Below, piece after piece: positions 49,040 through 57,062 of a stretch of 64,000 nt of DNA. Source of the stretch: G963556115 sp963666605. Lineage in GTDB: Bacteria > Planctomycetota > SZUA-567. Position numbers and translations under genes: made by a program. The notes below the pieces were generated by a model. The model saw only the letters and a program-made list of their open reading frames with translations. It did no database searches and was not told where the DNA came from. Location of the stretch: contig OZ223208.1 in the NCBI GenBank assembly GCA_965140405.1, forward strand, positions 2,418,001 through 2,482,000, in the 5' to 3' direction. The stretch's first letter is position 1. Every line of letters begins with the position of its first letter.

Positions 49040-49954
49040 ATGTTATCAAAAAGAATCATCATCATGGGTATGCTTACAGCAACTCTATTTACCCCAATCA
49101 CTTTCGCTGCGTCTGCAAACCAAGCAGGTGACACAGCAAAGGTAACTGAAGAGACACGAGCTGTACGCAGAGCAAATAGAGGAGATAGATATGCCTCTAG
49201 AACTAATGAGATGAAAGAATTTTATACAGAATACCAAAAATCTGAGAATGAACTATTTGAAAAACTCCCAGAGATGAGCAGAGAAGAAGCAGAAGCAGCG
49301 ATAGACAAATTCTACAATGAAAAATTTGCTAAGATGCCTTCAAGAAGTAATCCAACCAAGGATAATATTATTAAAACTATTGATGGTATGGATATTCCTC
49401 ATGATTTAAAATCTGAAATTGAAGCCAAAATTAATTCTGTATCAACGACTCAGCACATCCGCATGAAGGAAAGAGCAATCAGTTTTGCCAAAAGCTTGAT
49501 CGATATGCCTGAAGATGAGAGACAGGAAGATATTGAGCAACATAATATTAGAAATGAACGACGCTTCAACAGAATGTTTGACAGAAAGCACCACAACAGG
49601 ACTGGAATGCGTGGCAAAGGTGGCATGCAGGGCATGATGCAGGGTAGAGGCAGAATGCAGGGCATGGGCAACAATAAAATTATGCAGTGCCCAATGATGC
49701 AGATGATGATGAACCAAAAAGCTGGTAAAGGTAGAATGCAAGGAATGGGAGGAGACGATACATCTAAAGACATGCAGGGTACCATAGACGGAATGGGTAT
49801 GATGTGTCCAATGATGAAAATGACGATGAATAGCCAAGAAGGTGGCAGACACCATAAATTCAAAAAACATAACACCCACAATGATCGTAAGTTTGATCAC
49901 GATAAAGATAATAATGACGAAGTAGAAGAAGATCATAACAACGATGCGGAATAG
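49040..49954 (+). CDS. Secreted Met/His-rich protein with CPMM motifs
   Basis: 304 aa, unrecognised. Signal peptide about 1-24 (IMGMLTATLFTPITFAAS). Residues 40-175 are a charged helical region (REEAEAAIDKFYNEKFAKMP). Residues 185-270 are Met/Gly/Gln-rich with repeated RMQGMG and two copies of a CPMM cluster (QCPMMQMMM and CPMMKMTM). The C-terminal 35 residues are His/Asp/Asn-rich. Met-, Cys- and His-rich periplasmic segments are typical of copper or other soft-metal binding, so metal sequestration is the best guess (inference). It ends before a perfect palindromic terminator, so the trio may be one transcript. Confidence 0.65.
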   Translation: MLSKRIIIMGMLTATLFTPITFAASANQAGDTAKVTEETRAVRRANRGDRYASRTNEMKEFYTEYQKSENELFEKLPEMSREEAEAAIDKFYNEKFAKMPSRSNPTKDNIIKTIDGMDIPHDLKSEIEAKINSVSTTQHIRMKERAISFAKSLIDMPEDERQEDIEQHNIRNERRFNRMFDRKHHNRTGMRGKGGMQGMMQGRGRMQGMGNNKIMQCPMMQMMMNQKAGKGRMQGMGGDDTSKDMQGTIDGMGMMCPMMKMTMNSQEGGRHHKFKKHNTHNDRKFDHDKDNNDEVEEDHNNDAE

Positions 49955-50004
49955 TACCCATTCTACAACATTCACGTGAATATGAAGTCAGTGAGATTAT
50001 ATAA

Positions 50005-50036
50005 AAATGGGCAACTCAATATTGAGTTGCCCATTT
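50005..50036. terminator. Perfect 32-bp palindromic bidirectional terminator
   Basis: Two adjacent 16-base complementary arms, left arm AAATGGGCAACTCAAT, between the Met-rich gene and the convergent lysA. Confidence 0.85.
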
Positions 50037-50059
50037 AGCCTTATAGAATCTTGAAAACA

Positions 50060-51319
50060 CTATGCAAGACGCGGATCTTCAAGCGTCTGGAAGTAATCCT
50101 CAATAGTCTGAGCACGGCGAATCATACTGTAAGAGCCATCCTTATGTAACAAGAATTCAGCCGCACGTAATTTAGCATTATAGTTGAATCCCATAGCATG
50201 ACCATGTGCACCAGCGTCACGTATAACGAGATAGTCACCAATCTCAATCTCAGGCAGTTCACGATCAACTGCAAATTTATCACAGTTCTCACAAAGACTC
50301 CCAACGATATCATATACTTGTGTCTTAGGAGCATCTTCCTTACCTAAAACCACAAGGTGGTGATATGCTCCATACATACCCGGTCTCATAAGATCGGCCA
50401 TACTTGCATCCACACCTTTATACTTCTTATAGGTATTCTTCTCATGTAGTACTCTAGTAACAAGATAACCCGCATCACCAGTTATCATACGTCCCATCTC
50501 TGAATATATTTTCAATTTTGTTCCAGTCGGAGCAATAATGCGCTCGTACTCTGCCTTGATCCCCTGTCCTACGACTTCCAGATCAACCATTTTATCTTCA
50601 GGTTTGTACGGAAGACCAATACCACCACCAATATTTACAAATTCAAAAACAATACCAACCTTCTCCTGAATCTCAGTAATTGCCTCAAAAAGAATCTTTG
50701 CTGTCTCCACGAAGTATGATGCATTTAGCTCATTTGATGCCACCATAGTATGCAACCCAAAACGCTCAACACCCTCTTCTTTCAACTTAGTGTAAGCCTC
50801 AATAAGTTGTTCAAAAGTAAGGCCATACTTTGCCTCAAGCGGACTACCAATAATTGCATTACCTTCTTTTGCCTTACCTGGATTAAACCTACAACATGCA
50901 ACAGCTGGCATTTCTCCAACATGCTTTTTATAATAATCAATATGCGTTATATCATCAAAATTAATTATTGCTCCTAGTTCTTGAGCTTTAATATACTCAT
51001 ACGCTGGGGTTTCATTTGACGTGAACATAATACCTTCACCAGTAATACCGACAGCTTCTGACATTACAAGCTCAGGAAAAGAGCTACAATCCGCCCCGCT
51101 ACTTTCCTCCTTCATAATATCAAGTATTCTGGTGTTAGGACACGCTTTTACCGCGTAGAAATTTTTATACCCTTCACACCATGAGAATGCTTTCTGGAGT
51201 CTTCTAATATTTGAGCGAATCCCTTCTTCATCATATAGGTAGAATGGCTTCTGACCATGCTCCGCTATAATCTTCTCGACAATTCCCTGCCCAAATGGCA
51301 ACCTATCTTTCTCATGCAT
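50060..51319 (-). CDS. lysA: Diaminopimelate decarboxylase
   Basis: PLP enzyme converting meso-diaminopimelate to lysine. 419 aa, fold III alanine-racemase/ODC type: PLP lysine K58 in FYAVKACPN, GADCSSFPEL, FVNIGGGIGLPY (phosphate loop), EMGRMITGDAGYL, and the C-terminal active-site pieces GSLCENCDKF (Cys) and IRDAGAHGHAMGFNYNAKLR (Tyr). The CENCD form is close to diaminopimelate decarboxylases, but carboxynorspermidine or arginine decarboxylases share the fold, so a small doubt remains. No other lysine genes are adjacent. Confidence 0.85.
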   Translation of the reverse strand: MHEKDRLPFGQGIVEKIIAEHGQKPFYLYDEEGIRSNIRRLQKAFSWCEGYKNFYAVKACPNTRILDIMKEESSGADCSSFPELVMSEAVGITGEGIMFTSNETPAYEYIKAQELGAIINFDDITHIDYYKKHVGEMPAVACCRFNPGKAKEGNAIIGSPLEAKYGLTFEQLIEAYTKLKEEGVERFGLHTMVASNELNASYFVETAKILFEAITEIQEKVGIVFEFVNIGGGIGLPYKPEDKMVDLEVVGQGIKAEYERIIAPTGTKLKIYSEMGRMITGDAGYLVTRVLHEKNTYKKYKGVDASMADLMRPGMYGAYHHLVVLGKEDAPKTQVYDIVGSLCENCDKFAVDRELPEIEIGDYLVIRDAGAHGHAMGFNYNAKLRAAEFLLHKDGSYSMIRRAQTIEDYFQTLEDPRLA

Positions 51320-51383
51320 ATTATTTCCCTCTTAAATCTATATTAATAAATAATCTAAACTATAGTATGGTACTTAATAAAAA

Positions 51384-51411
51384 AGTTGTAGCCCAGAAAT
51401 GGGCTACAACT
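51384..51411 (-). terminator. Intrinsic terminator after pnp
   Basis: 12-bp arms AGTTGTAGCCCA / TGGGCTACAACT with a GAAA loop and a T-run on the minus side. Confidence 0.88.
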
Positions 51412-51488
51412 AAGAATTATAGTTAAGTCACACTACGAGTCAATTGGTTTACTCACGCATAATATAAGCGTACCGACTCAAAGGTAAA

Positions 51489-53672
51489 CTATCTTCTTCC
51501 GCGGCTATCCTTGCGTGGACGACTTGGACGAGCAGGAGGTGGAGTGTATTCTTCTCCTCTTTCTTCAAGAATTACAGCCTTACGACTTAGGCGAACTTTA
51601 CCTTGACTATCAACTTCTAAAACCTTTACCTTGAGTTCATCGCCAATATTTACTACGCCATCAATCTCTTTAATAAATGCGTCGCTTAGCTCAGATACAT
51701 GGCACATTCCTTCGATACCCGGTAGGATCTCAACGAAACAACCAAATTCTCTAACGCCAGTAACCGGACCAGTATAAACCTTACCAACTTCAGCAACCTG
51801 ACAAAGCTGTTTAATCTTAGCAACAGCCAATTTAAGAGCATCGCCATCAGGAGCACAGATAGTAACTTCAGCCATATCACCAGCTTCATCAATATTTATG
51901 TCACACTTGGTCTCTTCCTGCATAGCACGGATAGTTTCACCACCCTTACCAATGATTTTGCCCATAAATTCACCAGAAACAGTAATCTTTTCAAGGCGAG
52001 GAGCATGTTCATTAATATCAGTACGTGGAGCAGCTATACATGAAGTAATACAACCTAGAATATGGTTTAGACCGTCACGTGATTGTTGCAAAGCCTTCTT
52101 CATAGTCTCTTGAGATACACCTGTAATCTTGATGTCCATCTGAAGAGCAGTAATACCTTCGAGAGTACCACAAACTTTGAAGTCCATATCGCCATAGTGG
52201 TCTTCGTCACCAAGGATATCAGTGATGATTACAGGCTCTTCACCTTCATCCTGAATAAGTCCCATAGCGATACCAGCAACTGGAGCCTTGATAGGAACAC
52301 CCGCATCCATAAGAGCAAGAGTACTACCACAAACAGTAGCCATAGAAGACGAACCATTCATTTCCATAATTTCACTTACAGCACGGCAAGTATAAGCAAA
52401 TCCGTCATCATGCGGCATCACAGCTTGAAGAGCACGTTGAGCAAGCATACCATGACCAATATCACGACGACCAGGTCCTCTTGGAGGACGCGCTTCACCA
52501 ACAGAGAAACCAGGAGCTTGGTAGTGAACATACCATTGTTCTTCATAAGCTTCGTGAAGACCATCAACTTTCTGAGAATCAAGACCAGACCCAAGGGTCA
52601 TAGTTACAATAGCCTGAGTCTCACCACGAGTGAATAGCGCAGAACCATGAGTCCTAGGAAGAACACCAATACGACAATCAATTGGACGAACAGTATAAAG
52701 ATCACGTCCGTCAATTCTGTCATTAGCCTTGATATAGCCACGAACAACTTCTGTCTTGACCATAGCGATAGCTTCTTTTACTTCATCTTTAGTTGGGCCT
52801 TCTTCACTATCATCTTCAACAGCAAACTCTTCAACAAGAGCTTCTTTAACAGCAGCAAAAGCACTTCCTCTACCATCCTTATAAGGAGTCTTCATTGCCG
52901 CAGCAATCTTATCTTTACCAGCTTTTCTAATAGCGTCAAGGCAAGCAGGCTTTTCAGGTGTTACAAACTCGATCTTTTCCTTACCAGCTTTACTCTCAAG
53001 TTCAGCAACCATCTCACAGATAACCTTGATCACTTCATGCCCTTGGTATAGCGCTTCAAGCATTGCTTCTTCAGAGATATTGTTAGCACCAGCTTCTACC
53101 ATAGTGATAGAACTAGAAGTACCAGCAATAGTAAGGTTAAGATCTGAAGTTTTTAGTTGTGTCTCAGTTGGGTTTATGATGAATTCACCATCAATCATAC
53201 CAACACGAACAGCACCAACAGGTCCTGCGAATGGCGCAACAGATAGGCTACAAGAACAAGCAGCACCTATCATACTTAGGATGTCACCAGAGTTTTCCAT
53301 ATCACTTGACATCACGATAGACTGAATTATCACATCGTTCTTGTACCCATCTGGGAACATAGGACGGATAGGACGGTCTGTAAGACGCATAGTAAGTGTT
53401 TCATGAGTTGATGGAGCTTTCTCACGCTTAAAGAATCCACCTGGGAATTTACCCGCCGCGTAAGTCTTTTCACGGTAATCGACCATAAGTGGGAAGAAGT
53501 CCCCTCCTGGTCTTTCATCTCCGATAGCCATAGCTGATAGTACTACAGTATCGCCATACTGTACCATACATGAACCAGCCGCCTGTTTAGCGATAAGCCC
53601 AGTACTAATTTTGAGGGTTCTACCAGCGATTTCACGCTCGACAACAACCTCGTTCAGTTTCAATTCTTCCAT
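51489..53672 (-). CDS. pnp: Polyribonucleotide nucleotidyltransferase (PNPase)
   Basis: 3'-5' phosphorolytic exoribonuclease of the RNA degradosome. 727 aa: first RNase PH domain (GGDFFPLMVDYREKTYAAGKFPGGFFKRE), helical linker, second RNase PH domain (IDGRDLYTVRPIDCRIGVLPRTHGSALFTRGETQ, then DILGDEDHYGDMDFKVCGT), KH domain (MGKIIGKGGETIRAMQEET) and S1 domain (VYTGPVTGVREFGCFVEILPGIEGMCHVSE), ending in a basic Arg-rich tail (RPSRPRKDSRGRR). Downstream of rpsO, the conserved rpsO-pnp order. Confidence 0.97.
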   Translation of the reverse strand: MEELKLNEVVVEREIAGRTLKISTGLIAKQAAGSCMVQYGDTVVLSAMAIGDERPGGDFFPLMVDYREKTYAAGKFPGGFFKREKAPSTHETLTMRLTDRPIRPMFPDGYKNDVIIQSIVMSSDMENSGDILSMIGAACSCSLSVAPFAGPVGAVRVGMIDGEFIINPTETQLKTSDLNLTIAGTSSSITMVEAGANNISEEAMLEALYQGHEVIKVICEMVAELESKAGKEKIEFVTPEKPACLDAIRKAGKDKIAAAMKTPYKDGRGSAFAAVKEALVEEFAVEDDSEEGPTKDEVKEAIAMVKTEVVRGYIKANDRIDGRDLYTVRPIDCRIGVLPRTHGSALFTRGETQAIVTMTLGSGLDSQKVDGLHEAYEEQWYVHYQAPGFSVGEARPPRGPGRRDIGHGMLAQRALQAVMPHDDGFAYTCRAVSEIMEMNGSSSMATVCGSTLALMDAGVPIKAPVAGIAMGLIQDEGEEPVIITDILGDEDHYGDMDFKVCGTLEGITALQMDIKITGVSQETMKKALQQSRDGLNHILGCITSCIAAPRTDINEHAPRLEKITVSGEFMGKIIGKGGETIRAMQEETKCDINIDEAGDMAEVTICAPDGDALKLAVAKIKQLCQVAEVGKVYTGPVTGVREFGCFVEILPGIEGMCHVSELSDAFIKEIDGVVNIGDELKVKVLEVDSQGKVRLSRKAVILEERGEEYTPPPARPSRPRKDSRGRR

Positions 53673-53899
53673 TATTTCTCCAATATGAAAAATATTTACA
53701 AAACTGTGGAAGACGGGAATACTCGATAGTATCAGTGTTCAATCCTTGACTCTACAGTTACAGTAATTCAATAGTAGAGATAACGACTGAAGACTGAGTT
53801 CTAACAATCCCCGCACTCAACAGCGAAAACAAATTTTTAATTATTTTTAGTTAAATAAGACAAGGGGTCGCACGAAGCGACCCCAATATCCTAATTCTA
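53673..53899 (-). other. rpsO-pnp intergenic leader with hairpins
   Basis: Besides the 53864-53884 hairpin, the pnp leader can form CTCTAC/GTAGAG (53779-53774 with 53755-53750 on the minus strand) and a small ATACT/AGTAT stem-loop near 53720-53733. In E. coli the pnp leader is an RNase III substrate used in autoregulation; the same here is inference. Confidence 0.35.
53864..53884 (-). terminator. Hairpin between rpsO and pnp
   Basis: 8-bp G+C-rich arms GGGGTCGC / GCGACCCC with a 5-base loop, 15 bases after the rpsO stop. Possible partial terminator or RNA-processing site. Confidence 0.7.
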
Positions 53900-54178
53900 T
53901 TAGTCAAGTTTAGCACGTAGTTTTAGAGCTTTAACGATAGCAGTATAACGATCGTGACTCTTACGACGTAGGAACTTAAGTAGTTTGTTACGAGAGTTAA
54001 CCATACCAATAAGACCACGACGTGAGTGATTATCTTTCTTATGAGTACGTAGATGATCTGTAAGTTCAGTGATCTGGTTAGTAAGTATTGCGATCTGTAC
54101 TTCTGGGCTACCAGTATCACCTTCTTTGATAGCGAACTTCTTGATAATTTCAGTTTTTAATTCAGGGCTTAGCGCCAT
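53900..54178 (-). CDS. rpsO: 30S ribosomal protein S15
   Basis: Primary 16S rRNA-binding protein of the platform. 92 aa from the ATG at 54178 (AGGAGA 7 bases upstream), giving the family start MALSPELKTEIIKKF. EGDTGSPEVQIAILTNQITELTDHLRTHKKDNHSRRGLIGMVNSRNKLLKFL is the full S15 signature region. Upstream in-frame ATGs at 54184 and beyond overlap the ribosome site. Followed by pnp. Confidence 0.97.
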   Translation of the reverse strand: MALSPELKTEIIKKFAIKEGDTGSPEVQIAILTNQITELTDHLRTHKKDNHSRRGLIGMVNSRNKLLKFLRRKSHDRYTAIVKALKLRAKLD

Positions 54179-54199
54179 TTTCATTCTCCTAAAAATATG

Positions 54200-54228
54200 A
54201 ATATACATTTTCAACTATATTAATTCAA
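54200..54228 (-). promoter_or_regulatory. Promoter of rpsO-pnp
   Basis: Minus-strand TTGAAT (54228-54223), a 17-base spacer and TATATT (54205-54200), giving a very short leader before rpsO. The rest of the gap to 54670 is AT-rich with no feature I can support. Confidence 0.6.
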
Positions 54229-54670
54229 CAAAATAATAAATAAGAGTAATAACTAAGACTCCGCAGTTGATAACAGTCAATTACGAGTTCATAAATAGTT
54301 ATAAGCAGAAGTTGAAAAGGCTATGTGCAACTCATAGAAGCGAATAAATATGAAGAACATGCCCAAGACAGACACGTCTATAACATCCAAATCGATCCAC
54401 CACACCGCCGTATATCAACTGTTATTAACCACTTACAGTATTTACGATACGAAGTAGAAGCTATTTTCACTAATATTACTATCATTAATGAATATGTAAT
54501 ATTACTCATAATTCCCTGAATTACAAGCACTTTCTAAATTATATTTTTATTTACACTCATATCAATAAAAATAATCTTGATTCGCACCAAACAAGACTGA
54601 TAATAATTAAAATGAGATATACGTAACAATTGTTTTGTGTTTATTAATATAAATATAACAAAGGATAACT

Positions 54671-55579
54671 ATGAAAAAACTATTTATACTATCAATTATA
54701 ATATTTTCAACATTGACAACAACTGTCTTTGCTATAGAAAATCCATGGCTGACCAAACTTCCTTTTAAAGAAGGACTCATCGTCTACAAAGTAGCAGGAA
54801 GCATGAATGGCAAAAAGGCTCTATACATCAAGGATTATGGTCAGTCTAAAGCTGAGTATTACAAGGTAACAGTTGATATGATGGGTATGAGCAATACTGA
54901 GAGCTCGACAACAATTACAACTCCAGACTGGGTATACACAATCGACAATACCACCAAACAAGGAATAAAAGAAGTAAATCCTAAGAAATATCTGATCGAA
55001 GAGTTTGAAAAACTCTCTGATTCAGATAAGGAAATTGTTGCAAAGAATGCTGAAATGGCTGGCAAGATATCTTCAGATGGACTCCAAGGAGAGATGAAAA
55101 AGGATGCAGCTACCATCAATGGCTACAAATGTGATATGGTAAGTCTTATGGGAACTAAGATTTATATGTTCGCAGGTACAGACATCCCAGTGAAGACAGA
55201 AGGTAACACTATGGGTATAAAAATTAGCGAAGTTGCTACCAGCATCAAGAAAGGCACGCCTCCTGCTAAAGCGTTCAAACTACCAAATATTCAGTTTCAT
55301 ACTGATAATGAATCAGACCAAATGATGAAGAACCAAGCTAAAGAGACCATTCAAGGGCTCTTAGAAGGCAGAAGTATGCAAGATATGCAGTTTGACGATG
55401 AAAATGATATTGTCTTCCAAGACGCAGATGAATTCCCCTTCGACGACGAGATGTCTGACGATGATGCTATACAGTTCAGAACTAATCAACAAAGTACCGA
55501 TGAAGATGAATACAATGAAGAAGATGCAGCCAAAGACATCCAAAAAGGTCTAGGAAAAATATTCAAGAATATGTTTTAA
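54671..55579 (+). CDS. Secreted protein, possibly LolA-like/DUF4412 fold, with acidic tail
   Basis: 302 aa. Signal peptide about 1-21 (FILSIIIFSTLTTTVFA). Residues 30-210 are beta-rich with alternating hydrophobics (EGLIVYKVAGSMNGKKALYIKDYGQSKAEYY, DWVYTIDNTTKQGIKEVNP, NGYKCDMVSLMGTKIYMFAGTDIPVKTE), which resembles the half-barrel LolA/DUF4412-type periplasmic proteins; this is pattern similarity only. Residues 230-300 are strongly acidic (FDDENDIVFQDADEFPFDDE) and probably disordered. AAAGGA lies before the ATG. It has its own hairpin downstream and no operon partner. Confidence 0.6.
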   Translation: MKKLFILSIIIFSTLTTTVFAIENPWLTKLPFKEGLIVYKVAGSMNGKKALYIKDYGQSKAEYYKVTVDMMGMSNTESSTTITTPDWVYTIDNTTKQGIKEVNPKKYLIEEFEKLSDSDKEIVAKNAEMAGKISSDGLQGEMKKDAATINGYKCDMVSLMGTKIYMFAGTDIPVKTEGNTMGIKISEVATSIKKGTPPAKAFKLPNIQFHTDNESDQMMKNQAKETIQGLLEGRSMQDMQFDDENDIVFQDADEFPFDDEMSDDDAIQFRTNQQSTDEDEYNEEDAAKDIQKGLGKIFKNMF

Positions 55580-55646
55580 TAACTGACGTCAACTCAGCTT
55601 AATAACATAACGACTGATTCAATTAGAACCAGACAATTTAATCACA

Positions 55647-55700
55647 ATACTAATATTTAGCCATCTCACAGCTTGCCGTGAGGTGGCTAAATATTAGTAT
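55647..55700 (+). terminator. Long hairpin terminator
   Basis: 23-base arms (55647-55669, 55678-55700) with one G-T pair and an 8-base loop. Confidence 0.82.
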
Positions 55701-55826
55701 CTGTAGGTTGGAATACCCATAAATACTGCATCCCTATTCTTTGCTTCTATCTATCACAAGTGGCAACCTCAATGTCGCATTCATAAAATTTATTAAAAAT
55801 TACATCCTAAAATAGCGCTATTTAAT

Positions 55827-55865
55827 ACGCAGATGAGCCACCCTTCAAAGGTGGCTCATCTGCGT
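55827..55865 (-). terminator. Terminator of xerC
   Basis: 16-base perfect arms (55827-55842, 55850-55865), left arm ACGCAGATGAGCCACC, with a 7-base loop. Confidence 0.85.
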
Positions 55866-55900
55866 TAATCATAAAATAAAATTGAATTGTCTGTAATACC

Positions 55901-56857
55901 TTATGCAGGCAGAGCGTTGAACTCAAAGCCATCAGCAGCATCGTCTCTAGGATGAGCATCATCATATATAATCTTCATCTCCTCACCAGTGATATGTGTA
56001 TAAACCTGCGTCGATGATATATTCTCATGACCTAAAAGCTCCTGCACAATACGTAGATCGGCTCCACGCTGTAGAAGATGGGTAGCAAAAGAATGTCGTA
56101 GAGTATGTGGAGTAACTTCACAAGAAAGACCAACCATTGATACATATGTACCAAGAAGTCTTCTAATACTTCTAGTAGTCAACCTACTTCCACGGAAGTT
56201 GACAAATACTGCATTCTGGTCAAATTTTATGTAATCAGCATGCCTATATTTTGCTTGAATATAGTCTTGGAGAGCTTCGGTTGCATACTTACCAATAGGA
56301 TTAATTCGCTCCTTCATACCTTTACCTCTAGAACGTATTGTCTGCCTTGATAAATCAATATCTTCATGGTTTAGTCCAACAAGTTCAAATGTTCGCAGTC
56401 CAGCACTATACAGGAGTTCAAGAATAGCTTTATCCCTCTTACCAATGAAAGTACTATTATCAGGTCCAGCAATAAGTTTTTCAACATCTTCAACACTCAT
56501 AAAAACCGGTAACTTCTTGTCAAGTTTTGGAGTTCTTATCCCCTGAGCTGGATTTGAATTCATACGCCCACGTTTTAGTTGAAACTTATAGAAGCTCCTT
56601 AGTGCTGCTGTCTTGCGTGCTATTGTCTGCTTACTGATACCTTTTTCACTAAGTTCTGCCATAAATCCTCTGATGGAGGTATGCCCTACTTCATAAGGGA
56701 AGGTTCCTGCTTCACCCCTAACTTTCAGATAATCATAGAATTGCGACAGATCGACTCCATAATTCCTCACAGTATGCTCAGACAAATTTCTTTCGACCTT
56801 GATATATTCTAGAAACTCATGAACAGCTGTATGACTCTTCTGACTTAATACAGACAT
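55901..56857 (-). CDS. Tyrosine recombinase XerC/XerD
   Basis: 318-aa site-specific recombinase for chromosome dimer resolution at dif. The N-terminal SAM-like domain (FLEYIKVERNLSEHTVRNYGVDLSQFYDYL) binds DNA; the catalytic domain carries R in SAGLRTFELVGL, K in RGKGMKERINPIG, HxLR in TPHTLRHSFATHLL, H in LLGHENISSTQVYTHI and the nucleophile Tyr in the same motif. The ATG at 56857 is 6 bases after GGAG; the frame extends further, but without a family match. Whether it is XerC or XerD cannot be settled. No adjacent att sites or integron features, so a housekeeping role is likely. Confidence 0.9.
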   Translation of the reverse strand: MSVLSQKSHTAVHEFLEYIKVERNLSEHTVRNYGVDLSQFYDYLKVRGEAGTFPYEVGHTSIRGFMAELSEKGISKQTIARKTAALRSFYKFQLKRGRMNSNPAQGIRTPKLDKKLPVFMSVEDVEKLIAGPDNSTFIGKRDKAILELLYSAGLRTFELVGLNHEDIDLSRQTIRSRGKGMKERINPIGKYATEALQDYIQAKYRHADYIKFDQNAVFVNFRGSRLTTRSIRRLLGTYVSMVGLSCEVTPHTLRHSFATHLLQRGADLRIVQELLGHENISSTQVYTHITGEEMKIIYDDAHPRDDAADGFEFNALPA

Positions 56858-57008
56858 TTCCCACTCCAATCTTTCCCAATCACCCATCCCTGAGTGAGCA
56901 GCAATATATACAGACATAATAAACAATAATACTTTATCGGTCTGTAGACGGAGTTTTGTCCAATCAATCCCAAAGATTCCGGTATTAGTTGACTAGATAG
57001 CTACAAAA

Positions 57009-57035
57009 AAAGAGCTGGCCAAAAGCCAACTCTTT
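57009..57035 (-). terminator. Hairpin after tolC
   Basis: AAAGAG-TGGC / GCCA-CTCTTT arms (one bulge on each side) with a CAAAA loop, flanked by an A-run that gives Ts on the minus strand. Confidence 0.75.
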
Positions 57036-57062
57036 AATCTGAACTATATATTTATGCAAAAA

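Larger units (their letters stand above)
55580..55900. other. Convergent 321-bp intergenic region with two strong hairpins
   Basis: Holds one terminator for the plus-strand gene (55647-55700) and one for xerC (55827-55865). The hairpins share the TGGCT/AGCCA core in similar context. The 125 bases between them show nothing else. Confidence 0.7.

Noticed and set aside
54325..54519. 64-codon frame between rpsO and the secreted protein
   Set aside because: No ribosome site or promoter and no recognisable pattern; likely chance.
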